DNA of 25,070 nt from JALQUL01 sp964556425. Lineage in GTDB: Bacteria > Pseudomonadota > Gammaproteobacteria > Burkholderiales > Burkholderiaceae_C. Below the pieces are notes generated by a model, which had not been told where the DNA came from, did no database searches, and worked only from the letters and a program-made list of their open reading frames with translations. Numbering within the stretch: the first letter of the stretch is position 1; every line of letters starts with the position of its first letter. A program made the position numbers and the translations under genes. Positions 15,268 through 22,751 of the stretch are shown one piece after another. Where the stretch lies: the NCBI GenBank assembly GCA_964556425.1, contig CAZKWC010000041.1, forward strand, positions 1 through 25,070, read 5' to 3'.

Positions 15268-16404
15268 ATGGACCGTCAACAAGCAAGCAAATTAATTCAA
15301 GATTTAATGGTGATTAGCCAAGAGCGTGGGGCGAGTGATTTATTTATTACAGCTGATTTTCCACCCGCTATTAAAGTCAATGGCAAGCTCACTAAATTAA
15401 GTCAAAGAGGTTTTGATGAGCATCAAACCATGGCATTAGCTAGGGCGCTTATGACCGATAGGCAGATTGCAACTTTTGAACATACCAAAGAATGTAATTT
15501 TGCAGTTTCTGGAAATGCCCTTGGTCGATTTAGAGCCAACGCCCATTTGAGCCAAGGAAAAGTCGGTTTGGTATTACGTCGAATACCAGACCATATACCC
15601 AATTTGCAGGCCTTAGGACTTCCACCAGTTTTATCACAATTAGCAATGGCTAAGCGAGGAATATGTATTGTAGTGGGAGCTACCGGTTCGGGAAAATCGA
15701 CTACCTTGGCCGCTTTAATTGATCATCGCAATCAACATTCTTATGGTCATATCGTGACGGTAGAAGACCCAGTTGAATTTATTCATGCGCACAAAAATAG
15801 TATTGTGACTCAAAGGGAAATTGGTATTGATACTGAAGATTGGGCCTCAGCTTTAAAAAATTCTTTGAGGCAAGCACCTGATGTGATTTTAATGGGGGAA
15901 ATTCGAGACAAGGAGAGTATGGAGCATGCGATTGCAATTTCCAATACAGGACATTTATGTTTAGCTACATTACATGCTAATAGCTGTAACTCAGCCATTG
16001 ACCGTATTATTGATTTTTTCCCAGAAATAAGAAAAACCCAAGTTTTACAAGATTTATCAATGAATTTAGTGGGCATGATTGGCCAGCGATTAGTCAATAT
16101 GCAAGACACGGAAGGCCGTGCATTAGCAGCTGAAATTATGTTTAATACCCCATTTATTTCGGATTTAATTGCCAAAGGCCAAGTGGGTGATATTAAAGGG
16201 GTCATGAAAAAAGGTCGTGCGCAAGGAATGCAAACATTTGATCAATCTTTATTTGAACTGTTTGAAACCAGTGTGATTAGTTATAGCGAGGCTTTACGCT
16301 ATGCTGACTCTGTCAATGATTTACGCTTATTGATTAAAACCGAGAGTAACAGGGCTAAATCTTCGGACTTTAATGAGGGTACAGAAAAACTCCATCTCCT
16401 GTAA
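15268..16404 (+). CDS. pilU: PilT-dependent type IV pilus retraction ATPase PilU
   Basis: This 378-residue paralogue of PilT has the length and C-terminal extension typical of PilU. Core motifs are Walker A GATGSGKS at 137-144, TVEDPVEFIH (about 164-173), Walker B DVILMGEIRD (205-214) and the His box GHLCLATLHANS. The PilT AIRNLIRE motif is replaced by FISDLIAKGQ, as expected for PilU. PilU acts together with PilT and adds retraction force. ATG 15268 lacks a clear ribosome-binding site; the N-terminus MDRQQASKLIQDLMVISQERGASDLFIT looks normal. The C-terminal tail (KTESNRAKSSDFNEG) is polar and variable. A 120-base imperfect inverted-repeat structure begins seven bases after the stop. Confidence 0.95.
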   Translation: MDRQQASKLIQDLMVISQERGASDLFITADFPPAIKVNGKLTKLSQRGFDEHQTMALARALMTDRQIATFEHTKECNFAVSGNALGRFRANAHLSQGKVGLVLRRIPDHIPNLQALGLPPVLSQLAMAKRGICIVVGATGSGKSTTLAALIDHRNQHSYGHIVTVEDPVEFIHAHKNSIVTQREIGIDTEDWASALKNSLRQAPDVILMGEIRDKESMEHAIAISNTGHLCLATLHANSCNSAIDRIIDFFPEIRKTQVLQDLSMNLVGMIGQRLVNMQDTEGRALAAEIMFNTPFISDLIAKGQVGDIKGVMKKGRAQGMQTFDQSLFELFETSVISYSEALRYADSVNDLRLLIKTESNRAKSSDFNEGTEKLHLL

Positions 16405-16794
16405 ATACTGCTGTTTTGTTAGGACAATCACAACTTTGAGCACCCAAACTAAACCAAGCATTGGCATAATAGCCCAATAGGTTTTGAATCACCTTGTTAT
16501 TTTCTAGAGCTTGCACTAACAACAAAACAGGTCATCGTTTGGTGGATTGGGAACAGATGAATCAGCAGAGTTTTAACTCATCAGTTTTGGTTGTGGGTGA
16601 GGAAGTTCATGATGTCGCTTGCTTGGGTATTTGTCACGAATCTCGAAAGATAGGACGTGATAGGTACTAGAGTTAATCGGTTTTTTGACACTCTATTCAA
16701 TTACTAGTTCAAGGTTCATTATTTTTACCAAGGGCCCTATTAGTCATCGCTCATCATAAAATAGCTATGAATTTATTAATTGAAAGAATCCATT
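16405..16794. other. Intergenic region with long-range inverted repeat, no supported gene
   Basis: These 390 bases lie between pilU and the reductase gene. CTGTTTTGTT (16411-16420) and AACAAAACAG (16521-16530) are perfect 10-bp arms, and similarity extends a few bases inward, so a transcript could fold into a 120-base stem-loop. Inside it, CCAAGCATTGG and AGGT/ACCT form small hairpins. Short open frames exist on both strands (plus 16491-16670; minus ending at 16370), but none has a good start or recognisable protein. A TTGACA hexamer at 16685-16690 has no good -10 partner. Confidence 0.5.
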
Positions 16795-17727
16795 ATGCTT
16801 GAATCTACCCCTTTACCTGTTTCTCAGCGCTTAGACGTGGCCTTCTTGGGGCTAGGAGTGATGGGTTATCCAATGGCTGGTCATTTGGCTAAAGCAGGCC
16901 ATCGAGTTCATGTATACAACCGTGATGTTAAAAAAACAGAGGCTTGGATGAATGAATATTCAAGTTATAACGTAAAAGATGCTAAAACACCTGCTGATGC
17001 TGTTGCAAATGCCAAAATAGTTTTTACGTGTGTAGGCAATGATGCAGCCCTTAGAGATGTTTGTTTAGGTAGTTTACAAACCAATAATAGCAGGCTTGGT
17101 TCTGGTGCTTTTATGGCGATGAAGCCAGGTTCTATTGTGGTTGATCACAGTACTACTTCGGTGGAGGTGGCAAAAGAGTTGAGTCAAATAGCACAAAGTC
17201 TATCTTTAGCTTTTGTAGATGCGCCCGTTTCTGGTGGTCAAGCTGGCGCACAAAATGGTGTTTTAACAGTTATGTGCGGTGCAAGTTCTGAAACTTTTAA
17301 CTTCATTCAACCGGTTGCCATGGCTTTTTCTAGAGCAGTTACTTTAATGGGAGATGTTGGTGCTGGTCAAACCACCAAAATGGTCAATCAAATTTGTATT
17401 GCTGGTTTGGTACAAGCGCTGAGCGAGGGCTTGGCATTTGCAGAAAAAGCCGGTCTTGATGCTAATTTAGTTTTAGAAGTTATTAGCAAAGGTGCTGCAC
17501 AAAGTTGGCAAATGGAAAATAGAGGCAAATCAATGGTGGCCAATAAATTTGATTTCGGCTTTGCTGTTGATTTAATGCGTAAAGATTTAGGTTTGGTTTT
17601 TGAACAAGCTAATAAAATTGGGGCCAAAGTGGAGGTTACTCAATTGGTTGATCAGTTTTATAGCGAGGTACAAGCCATGGGCGGAAATCGTTGGGACACA
17701 TCAAGTTTAATTAAGCGTTTAAAATAA
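16795..17727 (+). CDS. NAD(P)-dependent beta-hydroxyacid dehydrogenase (3-hydroxyisobutyrate dehydrogenase / tartronate semialdehyde reductase family)
   Basis: This 310-residue protein carries a Rossmann N-terminus with GLGVMGYPMAGHLAKAGH (a GxGxMGxxMA motif) and the substrate-binding signature FVDAPVSGGQAGAQNGVLTVMCG. The catalytic Lys lies in GAGQTTKMVNQ, followed by the all-helical C-terminal domain. It reversibly oxidises a beta-hydroxyacid to the semialdehyde, with 3-hydroxyisobutyrate, 3-hydroxypropionate, tartronate semialdehyde or succinic semialdehyde as known substrates in the family. Products of such enzymes could feed the MmsA encoded upstream at 3766, but the genes are 11 kb apart and a link is speculation. 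ATG 16795 is preferred over a TTG five codons earlier. A good terminator follows. Confidence 0.88.
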   Translation: MLESTPLPVSQRLDVAFLGLGVMGYPMAGHLAKAGHRVHVYNRDVKKTEAWMNEYSSYNVKDAKTPADAVANAKIVFTCVGNDAALRDVCLGSLQTNNSRLGSGAFMAMKPGSIVVDHSTTSVEVAKELSQIAQSLSLAFVDAPVSGGQAGAQNGVLTVMCGASSETFNFIQPVAMAFSRAVTLMGDVGAGQTTKMVNQICIAGLVQALSEGLAFAEKAGLDANLVLEVISKGAAQSWQMENRGKSMVANKFDFGFAVDLMRKDLGLVFEQANKIGAKVEVTQLVDQFYSEVQAMGGNRWDTSSLIKRLK

Positions 17728-17740
17728 ACTCTCCTAATAC

Positions 17741-17768
17741 AAAAAACCGTCTGTAAAGACGGTTTTTT
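17741..17768 (+). terminator. Rho-independent terminator, bidirectional
   Basis: AAAAAACCGTC and GACGGTTTTTT pair perfectly around a 6-base loop, between the convergent reductase and BON-lipoprotein genes. Confidence 0.93.
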
Positions 17769-17799
17769 GTATGAATCAAATAAGCTAATAAATTATTTT

Positions 17800-18393
17800 T
17801 TATTTGGCTGGAACGACTTCGGCAACTCTCACTACTTTTAGTACACCAGAAACACCTCTTGCTACTTTGGTAGCATTTTCTAGTTCGGCGGGAGTTACTT
17901 TACCCAATAAATAAACAACGCCTCGCTCGGTGACTACTTTAACTACATTAGCTTGCAAACCATGCATTTCTAATAAAGAAGCTTTAATTTTACCTGTAAT
18001 AACAGCATCTTCAGAACGACGAGTCAAGTCGCTAGTAGGCATAATTGCAATGTCATTTACAATACTTTGTACGTTCTCTACCTTCATGACTGTTTTCTCT
18101 ATAAAAACTTTGTCATTAGTAGAGCTTGCTTCACCAGTTAATAAAACTCGACGGTTATAACTTGTGATATTGACATGAGCTTTATCTCCTAAAGCGCCCT
18201 TAATAGCATTGCTACTCTTTAATTCAATCGTTTCGTCTTCTAGTTGTGCTCCAGAGGTTCTTCTATCGGTTGCAACCATGGCACCTACTGCAATACCAGT
18301 GCCTACCACGGCAGCTGCACATCCTGACAACAAAGCCACAAGCAACAAGCTTAAAGTGAGTTTTGATGGGAAGTTATGTTGATTAATCTTCAT
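17800..18393 (-). CDS. dolP: BON-domain outer-membrane lipoprotein, DolP (YraP)-like
   Basis: This 197-residue protein starts with a lipoprotein signal peptide: positive N-terminus, hydrophobic LTLSLLLVALL, then the lipobox LSGC with Cys25. A Gly/Ala-rich TM-like stretch (AAAVVGTGIAVGAMVATDRR) follows, then two BON domains (about 52-118 and 127-195). This dual-BON lipoprotein design and its position after diaA match E. coli DolP (YraP), which helps outer-membrane integrity and BAM function. ATG 18393 is chosen over GTG 18411: an AAGGA site lies eight bases before it and the signal peptide is cleaner. It overlaps the 3' end of the upstream SIS gene by 11 bases, which suggests translational coupling. 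Confidence 0.88.
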   Translation of the reverse strand: MKINQHNFPSKLTLSLLLVALLSGCAAAVVGTGIAVGAMVATDRRTSGAQLEDETIELKSSNAIKGALGDKAHVNITSYNRRVLLTGEASSTNDKVFIEKTVMKVENVQSIVNDIAIMPTSDLTRRSEDAVITGKIKASLLEMHGLQANVVKVVTERGVVYLLGKVTPAELENATKVARGVSGVLKVVRVAEVVPAK

Positions 18394-18988
18394 TGGAAAT
18401 ATCCTTTTCACCTAATAACTCAAAATCAATACCGTCACACAAACAATGAAGCACTAATAAGTGAACTTCTTGAATACGTGCGGTGACATCATGCGGCACA
18501 CAAACGTGCACATCTGTTTCCCGCAAAATCTTTCCTATTTGGCCACCGCCCTTACCGGTTAGCGCAATAATAATCATGTCTCTAGCATGAGCCGCTTCAA
18601 TAGCTTGTAATATGTTTTTTGAGTTGCCACTGGTTGATATAGCTAACAAAACATCTCCTGGCTGACCTAGAGCTCGCACTTGTTTCGAAAAAATTTGATT
18701 AAAATCATAATCATTGGCAATAGCCGTGAGTATGGAACTATCGGTTGTGAGTGCTATCGCTGGTAATTCTGGTCGTTCACGTTCAAAACGTCCTACCAAC
18801 TCGGCTGCAAAATGCTGCGCATCGGCTGCTGAGCCACCATTACCACAAGCAAGTATCTTGCCCCCACCCGTAATACAGGCCATAAACGCGGCAATGCCAT
18901 CGGAAATGGGCTTGCTAAGTGCCTGCGCTGATTGATATTTTAAATCGGCACTTTCAATGAAGTGTTGATGAATTCTTTGCTCTAACAT
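18383..18988 (-). CDS. diaA: SIS-domain phosphosugar isomerase-like protein, DiaA/GmhA type
   Basis: This 201-residue protein with one SIS domain has family motifs LACGNGGSAADAQHFAAELVGRF (phosphosugar-binding loop), the TTDSSILTAIANDYDF segment, LLAISTSGNSKNILQAIEAA and the C-terminal IQEVHLLVLHCLCDGID. GmhA makes heptose phosphate for LPS; DiaA is a paralogue that binds DnaA and times replication initiation. The order yraN-diaA-dolP, as in E. coli, argues for DiaA. The frame stays open upstream for 46 more codons, but those residues are low-complexity and Cys-rich, and MLEQRIHQHF at 18988 aligns with the known start. A 253-base gap separates it from yraN, unlike the tight spacing in E. coli. 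Confidence 0.85.
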   Translation of the reverse strand: MLEQRIHQHFIESADLKYQSAQALSKPISDGIAAFMACITGGGKILACGNGGSAADAQHFAAELVGRFERERPELPAIALTTDSSILTAIANDYDFNQIFSKQVRALGQPGDVLLAISTSGNSKNILQAIEAAHARDMIIIALTGKGGGQIGKILRETDVHVCVPHDVTARIQEVHLLVLHCLCDGIDFELLGEKDISNED

Positions 18989-19052
18989 GGTTGAAATAAT
19001 ACCTTTTGATTGAATGGAGCCGCAAGTTAGTTGATGGCAACATTTTACCCTC

Positions 19053-19110
19053 CCTTCACAATTTGAACTTATGAAAAAGTCAATCAAATTTATATTTGTT
19101 ATTGTGAAGG
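19053..19110. repeat. 10-bp inverted repeat upstream of diaA
   Basis: CCTTCACAAT (19053-19062) and ATTGTGAAGG (19101-19110) are perfect arms with a 38-base AT-rich spacer. They lie 65-122 bases upstream of the diaA start in the yraN-diaA gap. This could be an operator or a stem-loop in the leader. Confidence 0.45.
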
Positions 19111-19211
19111 AATATTTTCCATTCAATAGATATTACTCAAATGCAATAGTAACAGGACGTTTATTAAAAAATCAAAAAATTAATTTCGGTAGTGGTTTTA
19201 TGCTTATATTA

Positions 19212-19238
19212 TCAACACATGCGTATATTATGTGCTGA
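19212..19238 (-). other. Hairpin just after yraN stop
   Basis: TCAACACAT and ATGTGCTGA form a 9-bp stem (one G-U pair as minus-strand RNA) with a 9-base loop, four bases past the yraN stop codon. No T-run follows on the minus strand, so termination is doubtful. Confidence 0.35.
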
Positions 19239-19241
19239 GGT

Positions 19242-19658
19242 TTAAGAGTCAGCTTCAGCAAAGTTGAATGCAGCTTTTATCCAAGTAATAGCTGATTCAA
19301 TTAAAACAACATCAAACCGACAAGCTGGTAGGCGAGTAAAATGAGATAAATAAGCTAGAGCTGCTTTACTGATTCTTTTTTGCTTGATTAAGGTTATGCT
19401 ATTTGCTGCACCGCCATGTCCTAGTGAGCGTCTTTTTTTGACTTCTACAAAAACAAGTGTGTTGTCGTAATCTCTCATAATAAGATCAATTTCACCGCCT
19501 CCTCGGCCTGGTGTTTTATAGTTTTTTTGTACTAGGCTTAGACCGTTTGCCAGCAAAAAGGTTAAGGCAACAGCTTCCCCCTTGTCACCTACATCTTTCG
19601 TGCTGGGGCGATTTGATTTTTTGGGTTGTAAAACTTTTGGAGTAATTTTTGAATTCAT
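19242..19658 (-). CDS. yraN: YraN/UPF0102 nuclease-fold protein
   Basis: This 138-residue protein has the UPF0102 restriction-endonuclease-like core: GDKGEAVALTFLLANGLSLVQKNYKTPGRGGGEIDLIMRD with the Asp of the EIDLI strand, followed by TLVFVEVKKRRS (the E-x-K motif). These acidic residues and the lysine are the expected metal-dependent nuclease centre. The biochemical role is unsettled; it is a very common neighbour of rsmI. ATG 19658 has AGGA seven bases upstream and gives a short basic leader (MNSKITPKVLQPKK); the frame runs 29 codons further upstream but that part is antisense rsmI. The start overlaps the rsmI start head to head. Confidence 0.88.
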   Translation of the reverse strand: MNSKITPKVLQPKKSNRPSTKDVGDKGEAVALTFLLANGLSLVQKNYKTPGRGGGEIDLIMRDYDNTLVFVEVKKRRSLGHGGAANSITLIKQKRISKAALAYLSHFTRLPACRFDVVLIESAITWIKAAFNFAEADS

Positions 19659-20557
19659 CCTTTTTTCCTGCGCTCGAGGCGGCTCGAGGTGTTTGTCAGC
19701 ACCAAGACTATCCGGTCTCTTGTTTGTATTTAGTCGCCACTCCAATTGGCAATTTAGCTGATATTAGTTTGCGTGCTTTACATGTTCTTGATTTAGCTGA
19801 TGCCATTGCTTGTGAGGATACAAGGCACACAGGTCAACTTCTGAGAGCTTACGGCTTTGCATCTAAAGGTGCAAGCAACTTAGTGGCCTTGCATCAACAT
19901 AATGAAACTGCAGCAGCGCAAACTATTATTAATCGTTTAACAGCAGGCGAGCGAGTTGTTTATGTGAGTGATGCCGGCACTCCTGCCATTAGTGATCCAG
20001 GGGCTAAATTAGTCCATTGGGTAAGAAAGGCTGGATTTAGAGTGATGCCTTTACCAGGTGCTAGCAGTGTGATTACGGCTTTGTGTGCGGCTGGAGTAGT
20101 TGAGGAGGGTGGATTTTTATTTGAAGGTTTTTTGCCGAGCTCTAGTAAACAAAGACAAGCTCGATTAGAGCAGTTAGCAAGTTCTAGCTATCCAGTTATT
20201 TTTTTAGAAGCACCTCACCGGATTCAAGCCTTAGCAGATGATTTGGCTATTTTTGATCAAAGACAGGTGACAGCAGCCAGAGAATTAACTAAACAATACG
20301 AAGAAATTATTACTTTAGCAGCCGTCGATTGGGGACGCAGATTAAAAGATCAGCCACAGTCGGCCAGAGGTGAATTTGTGGTCATATTACATCCCGCACC
20401 ACAAAACGAATCTTCAATCAGCTTAGATACCAAAGTGTTGGAGCTTTTATTAAAAGAATTACCACTTAAAACTGCCGTAAAGCTATGCGTTGAAATTACA
20501 GGACAAAATAAAAATGAAATTTATGAACGTGCTCTCCAAATAAAAAATCAAAACTAA
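19649..20557 (+). CDS. rsmI: 16S rRNA (cytidine-1402-2'-O)-methyltransferase RsmI
   Basis: This 302-residue SAM-dependent methyltransferase of the tetrapyrrole-methylase fold carries the family blocks LYLVATPIGNLADISLRALHVL, IACEDTRHTGQLL, VSDAGTPAISDPGAKLV, LPGASSVITAL and FEGFLP. It 2'-O-methylates C1402 in the decoding centre of 16S rRNA together with RsmH. The start is TTG 19649: GGAG lies six bases before it, and the extra 25 residues ahead of LYLVATP resemble the N-terminal extension I recall in Burkholderiales proteins. The C-terminus (KTAVKLCVEITGQNKNEIYERAL) is the usual helical tail. The first codons overlap yraN on the other strand. Confidence 0.92.
   Translation: MNSSFFPALEAARGVCQHQDYPVSCLYLVATPIGNLADISLRALHVLDLADAIACEDTRHTGQLLRAYGFASKGASNLVALHQHNETAAAQTIINRLTAGERVVYVSDAGTPAISDPGAKLVHWVRKAGFRVMPLPGASSVITALCAAGVVEEGGFLFEGFLPSSSKQRQARLEQLASSSYPVIFLEAPHRIQALADDLAIFDQRQVTAARELTKQYEEIITLAAVDWGRRLKDQPQSARGEFVVILHPAPQNESSISLDTKVLELLLKELPLKTAVKLCVEITGQNKNEIYERALQIKNQN
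19672..19691. repeat. Tandem 10-bp repeat containing CTCGAG palindromes
   Basis: GCTCGAGGCG is followed directly by GCTCGAGGTG, identical in 9 of 10 positions. Each copy holds the palindrome CTCGAG, spaced 10 bp. It lies in rsmI codons about 8-15 and just upstream of the yraN start. The period is not a multiple of three, so it is not a protein repeat. Confidence 0.6.
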
Positions 20558-20643
20558 ATGCCGTGAGCTAAAGCTAAGAAATTCTTAAGCTCTGCTCATT
20601 AGTATTAGCACTTCAAAATAAATTCAATAATGAAAGCTCTCAT

Positions 20644-21303
20644 ATGCGCATATTATTAGTCGAGGATGATGGCTTATTAGGAGATGGCTTTCAAGTGGGT
20701 TTACGCCAAATGGGTTTTCAAGTCGATTGGGTGAGAGAAGGTAGGGCCGCCTTAAGAGAATTGAGCACCGGAAATTATGATGCGTGCATTCTCGATTTAG
20801 GCCTACCACAATTAGATGGTATGGAGGTGCTTACCCTTGCTAGAGCGCAGCATTTAAGAACTCCAATTTTAATTTTGACAGCTCGCAATAGCCTAGAAGA
20901 CAGAATTGGGGGCTTAAATTTAGGAGCTGATGACTACCTGATTAAACCAATCGATATTAATGAATTGATTGCAAGATTGCGCGCCATTAGTCGCCGTTTT
21001 CATGGTCATGTACAAAATTTATTAACAATTAAAGACGTTTGTCTAGATGCATCACAACGCTCTGTCTTGTATAAAAATCAGCTAGTCAACTTATCGGGAA
21101 AAGAGTTTGAAGTTTTACATGGCTTAATGTTAAATGCGGGTCGAGTGCTTTCAAGAGGACAACTAGAACAAAGACTATATAGCTGGGGCCATGAAGTGGA
21201 TAGCAATGCCGTAGAAGTACACATTCATCATCTTAGGAAAAAATTGGCCCCAGAATTGATACAAACGGTAAGAGGTATTGGTTACACTTTTCCAAACCAA
21301 TAA
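20644..21303 (+). CDS. OmpR-family response regulator, QseB/PmrA-like
   Basis: This 219-residue protein has an N-terminal receiver domain (1-115) with the acidic pocket E7-D8-D9, phospho-acceptor Asp51 in CILDLGLP, switch Thr79 and Lys101 in DYLIKPID. It also has a C-terminal winged-helix DNA-binding domain (about 125-218, LSGKEFEVLHGLMLNAGRVLSRGQLEQRLYSW, VHIHHLRKKL, VRGIGYTF). Overall it fits the QseB/PmrA/TctD group of OmpR regulators. The cognate kinase follows 16 bases downstream, so the two form an operon. The regulated genes cannot be deduced; the convergent CHASE2 gene is only a neighbour. ATG 20644 is preceded by a modest GAAAG site. Confidence 0.92.
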   Translation: MRILLVEDDGLLGDGFQVGLRQMGFQVDWVREGRAALRELSTGNYDACILDLGLPQLDGMEVLTLARAQHLRTPILILTARNSLEDRIGGLNLGADDYLIKPIDINELIARLRAISRRFHGHVQNLLTIKDVCLDASQRSVLYKNQLVNLSGKEFEVLHGLMLNAGRVLSRGQLEQRLYSWGHEVDSNAVEVHIHHLRKKLAPELIQTVRGIGYTFPNQ

Positions 21304-21319
21304 GTGATTTGGTTTTAAT

Positions 21320-22750
21320 ATGCGTATATTTCAACAATGGTTTTCCTCCTTGCAAACCCGAGTAGTAGTACTAACTGTTTGTGTAGCGACTGTTCTGTGG
21401 CTGTTTGCTGCATTTTTAGCTTGGTCGGCTACCAGCCATGAAGTAGATGAGTTATTAGATGCGCACTTGGCTCAATCTGCTGCACTATTAATTTCACAAC
21501 AAGCCACTCATGGCACAAGTAATAATGAGACTTCAGATGAGCTTCCCTTGTTGCATAAATATGCTTCTAAGGTTGCATTTCAAGTGTATCAAAACAATAC
21601 AATTGTTTGGCATTCCAGTCAACTTGAGCATGAGATGTTTGATAAAACTAAAATTGGATTTTTTGAAATTGAAGCAAAAGACGGTCACACATGGAGAGTC
21701 TTTAGTGCCAAGGATGATAAGCATCATATTCAAGTATTTGTAGCCGAGCTCAATGATGAGCGTTATGGAATTGTGGATGATGTTTTAGAAAGCTTGAGTC
21801 TTCCCTTAATGTCTGTTATAGGTGCTTTAAGTATTATTGTTTTTATTACCACTAGAGCCGCTTTAAGCCCACTGCGTCAATTAAGAAAGTTATTAATACA
21901 AAGAAATCCTTCGAATATGGAGGAATTAGTTTTGCTTGATTCTCCTACTGAAATTGCACCAATTGTGAAGGCGCTTAATTCCTTATTTATTAAAATAAAT
22001 GATTTGTTAGAGCAGCAAAAAAGGTTTAATGCCGATGCGGCTCATGAATTAAGAACTCCTATTGCCGCTATTCGAATGCAGGCTCAAGTAGCGATGCAGG
22101 CTTATCAGCAGCAAAATTCTGAGCAAGAAATACATGCTTTAAAATCGACTTTGAATGGCTGCGATAGAGCGACTCGGTTAGTGGATCAGCTGTTAACTTT
22201 ATCAAAATTGGATGCTCAAGAAAATCAAAGGCATACTATAAAAAATAGTCCAAATCAAGCGACTGAAAACGCCACTACAGATTTGGCGCAAGTGTGTCAA
22301 AATATGTCGTTAGACTTAGCTACTTTGGCCTTGCTTAGGTCTCAAGATTTAGAGTTAATTGCCCCAGAACATGCAATGGTAAACGGTAGCCCAACTCTGT
22401 GGGAAATTTTATTTCGCAATTTATTAGATAACGCGATACGGTATAGTCCACACGGAGCAAAAATTCGTATTGAAATCAAAGTTTCAGATAAGTTTTTTTT
22501 GCTTACGATAGATGACAGTGGCCCAGGTATGCCAGCCCAAGAAATGAAAAAATTGGGCGAGCGGTTTTATAGGCAGTTAGGTACCGATACAGCAGGCAGT
22601 GGTTTGGGTTGGTCAATTGTGAGAAGAGTTGTGGGTGTATTAGAGGTTAATTTAGATGTTAAAACCAGTACGTTATTAGGCGGTTTAAAGGTAGAAATCT
22701 TGGTGCCACAACTACCACCGCCAGTAAGCTCAACTATAAATATCAATTGA
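21320..22750 (+). CDS. Membrane sensor histidine kinase, QseC-like
   Basis: This 476-residue kinase has membrane segments at about 14-36 and 161-178 that flank a 125-residue periplasmic sensor of the QseC type (EVDELLDAHLAQSAALL). A HAMP-like linker follows (about 180-230, ALSPLRQLRKLL). The H box is FNADAAHELRTPIAAIRMQAQ with His242, and the HATPase domain contains NLLDNAIRYSPHGA, LTIDDSGPGM and GSGLGWSIVRRVV. A QN-rich insertion sits between the dimerisation helices and the ATPase (about 305-325). It phosphorylates the regulator encoded just upstream. The stop codon is separated by a single base from the stop codon of the convergent CHASE2 gene, with no terminator in between. Confidence 0.92.
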   Translation: MRIFQQWFSSLQTRVVVLTVCVATVLWLFAAFLAWSATSHEVDELLDAHLAQSAALLISQQATHGTSNNETSDELPLLHKYASKVAFQVYQNNTIVWHSSQLEHEMFDKTKIGFFEIEAKDGHTWRVFSAKDDKHHIQVFVAELNDERYGIVDDVLESLSLPLMSVIGALSIIVFITTRAALSPLRQLRKLLIQRNPSNMEELVLLDSPTEIAPIVKALNSLFIKINDLLEQQKRFNADAAHELRTPIAAIRMQAQVAMQAYQQQNSEQEIHALKSTLNGCDRATRLVDQLLTLSKLDAQENQRHTIKNSPNQATENATTDLAQVCQNMSLDLATLALLRSQDLELIAPEHAMVNGSPTLWEILFRNLLDNAIRYSPHGAKIRIEIKVSDKFFLLTIDDSGPGMPAQEMKKLGERFYRQLGTDTAGSGLGWSIVRRVVGVLEVNLDVKTSTLLGGLKVEILVPQLPPPVSSTININ

Positions 22751-22751
22751 A

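Noticed and set aside
16370..16530. Minus-strand open frame (…LLGYYANAWFSLGAQSCDCPN…) overlapping the end of pilU
   Set aside because: It begins just after a stop with only TTG/GTG starts and overlaps pilU coding sequence; coding evidence is insufficient.
16491..16670. Plus-strand open frame (…KTGHRLVDWEQMNQQ…) between pilU and the reductase gene
   Set aside because: It has only weak start codons, no ribosome site, no recognisable family, and lies partly inside the inverted-repeat structure.
16685..16690. Perfect TTGACA -35 hexamer upstream of the reductase gene
   Set aside because: No acceptable -10 hexamer is found at 16-19 bases spacing.
18989..19126. 46-codon N-terminal extension in frame with diaA
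   Set aside because: The residues are low-complexity and unlike the family, the known N-terminus begins at MLEQRIHQHF, and the dyad at 19053-19110 falls inside it.
20580..20605. TTCTTAAGCTC near the response-regulator gene, resembling a PmrA/QseB half-site
   Set aside because: Only one half-site is present; the second direct repeat at the required spacing is missing.
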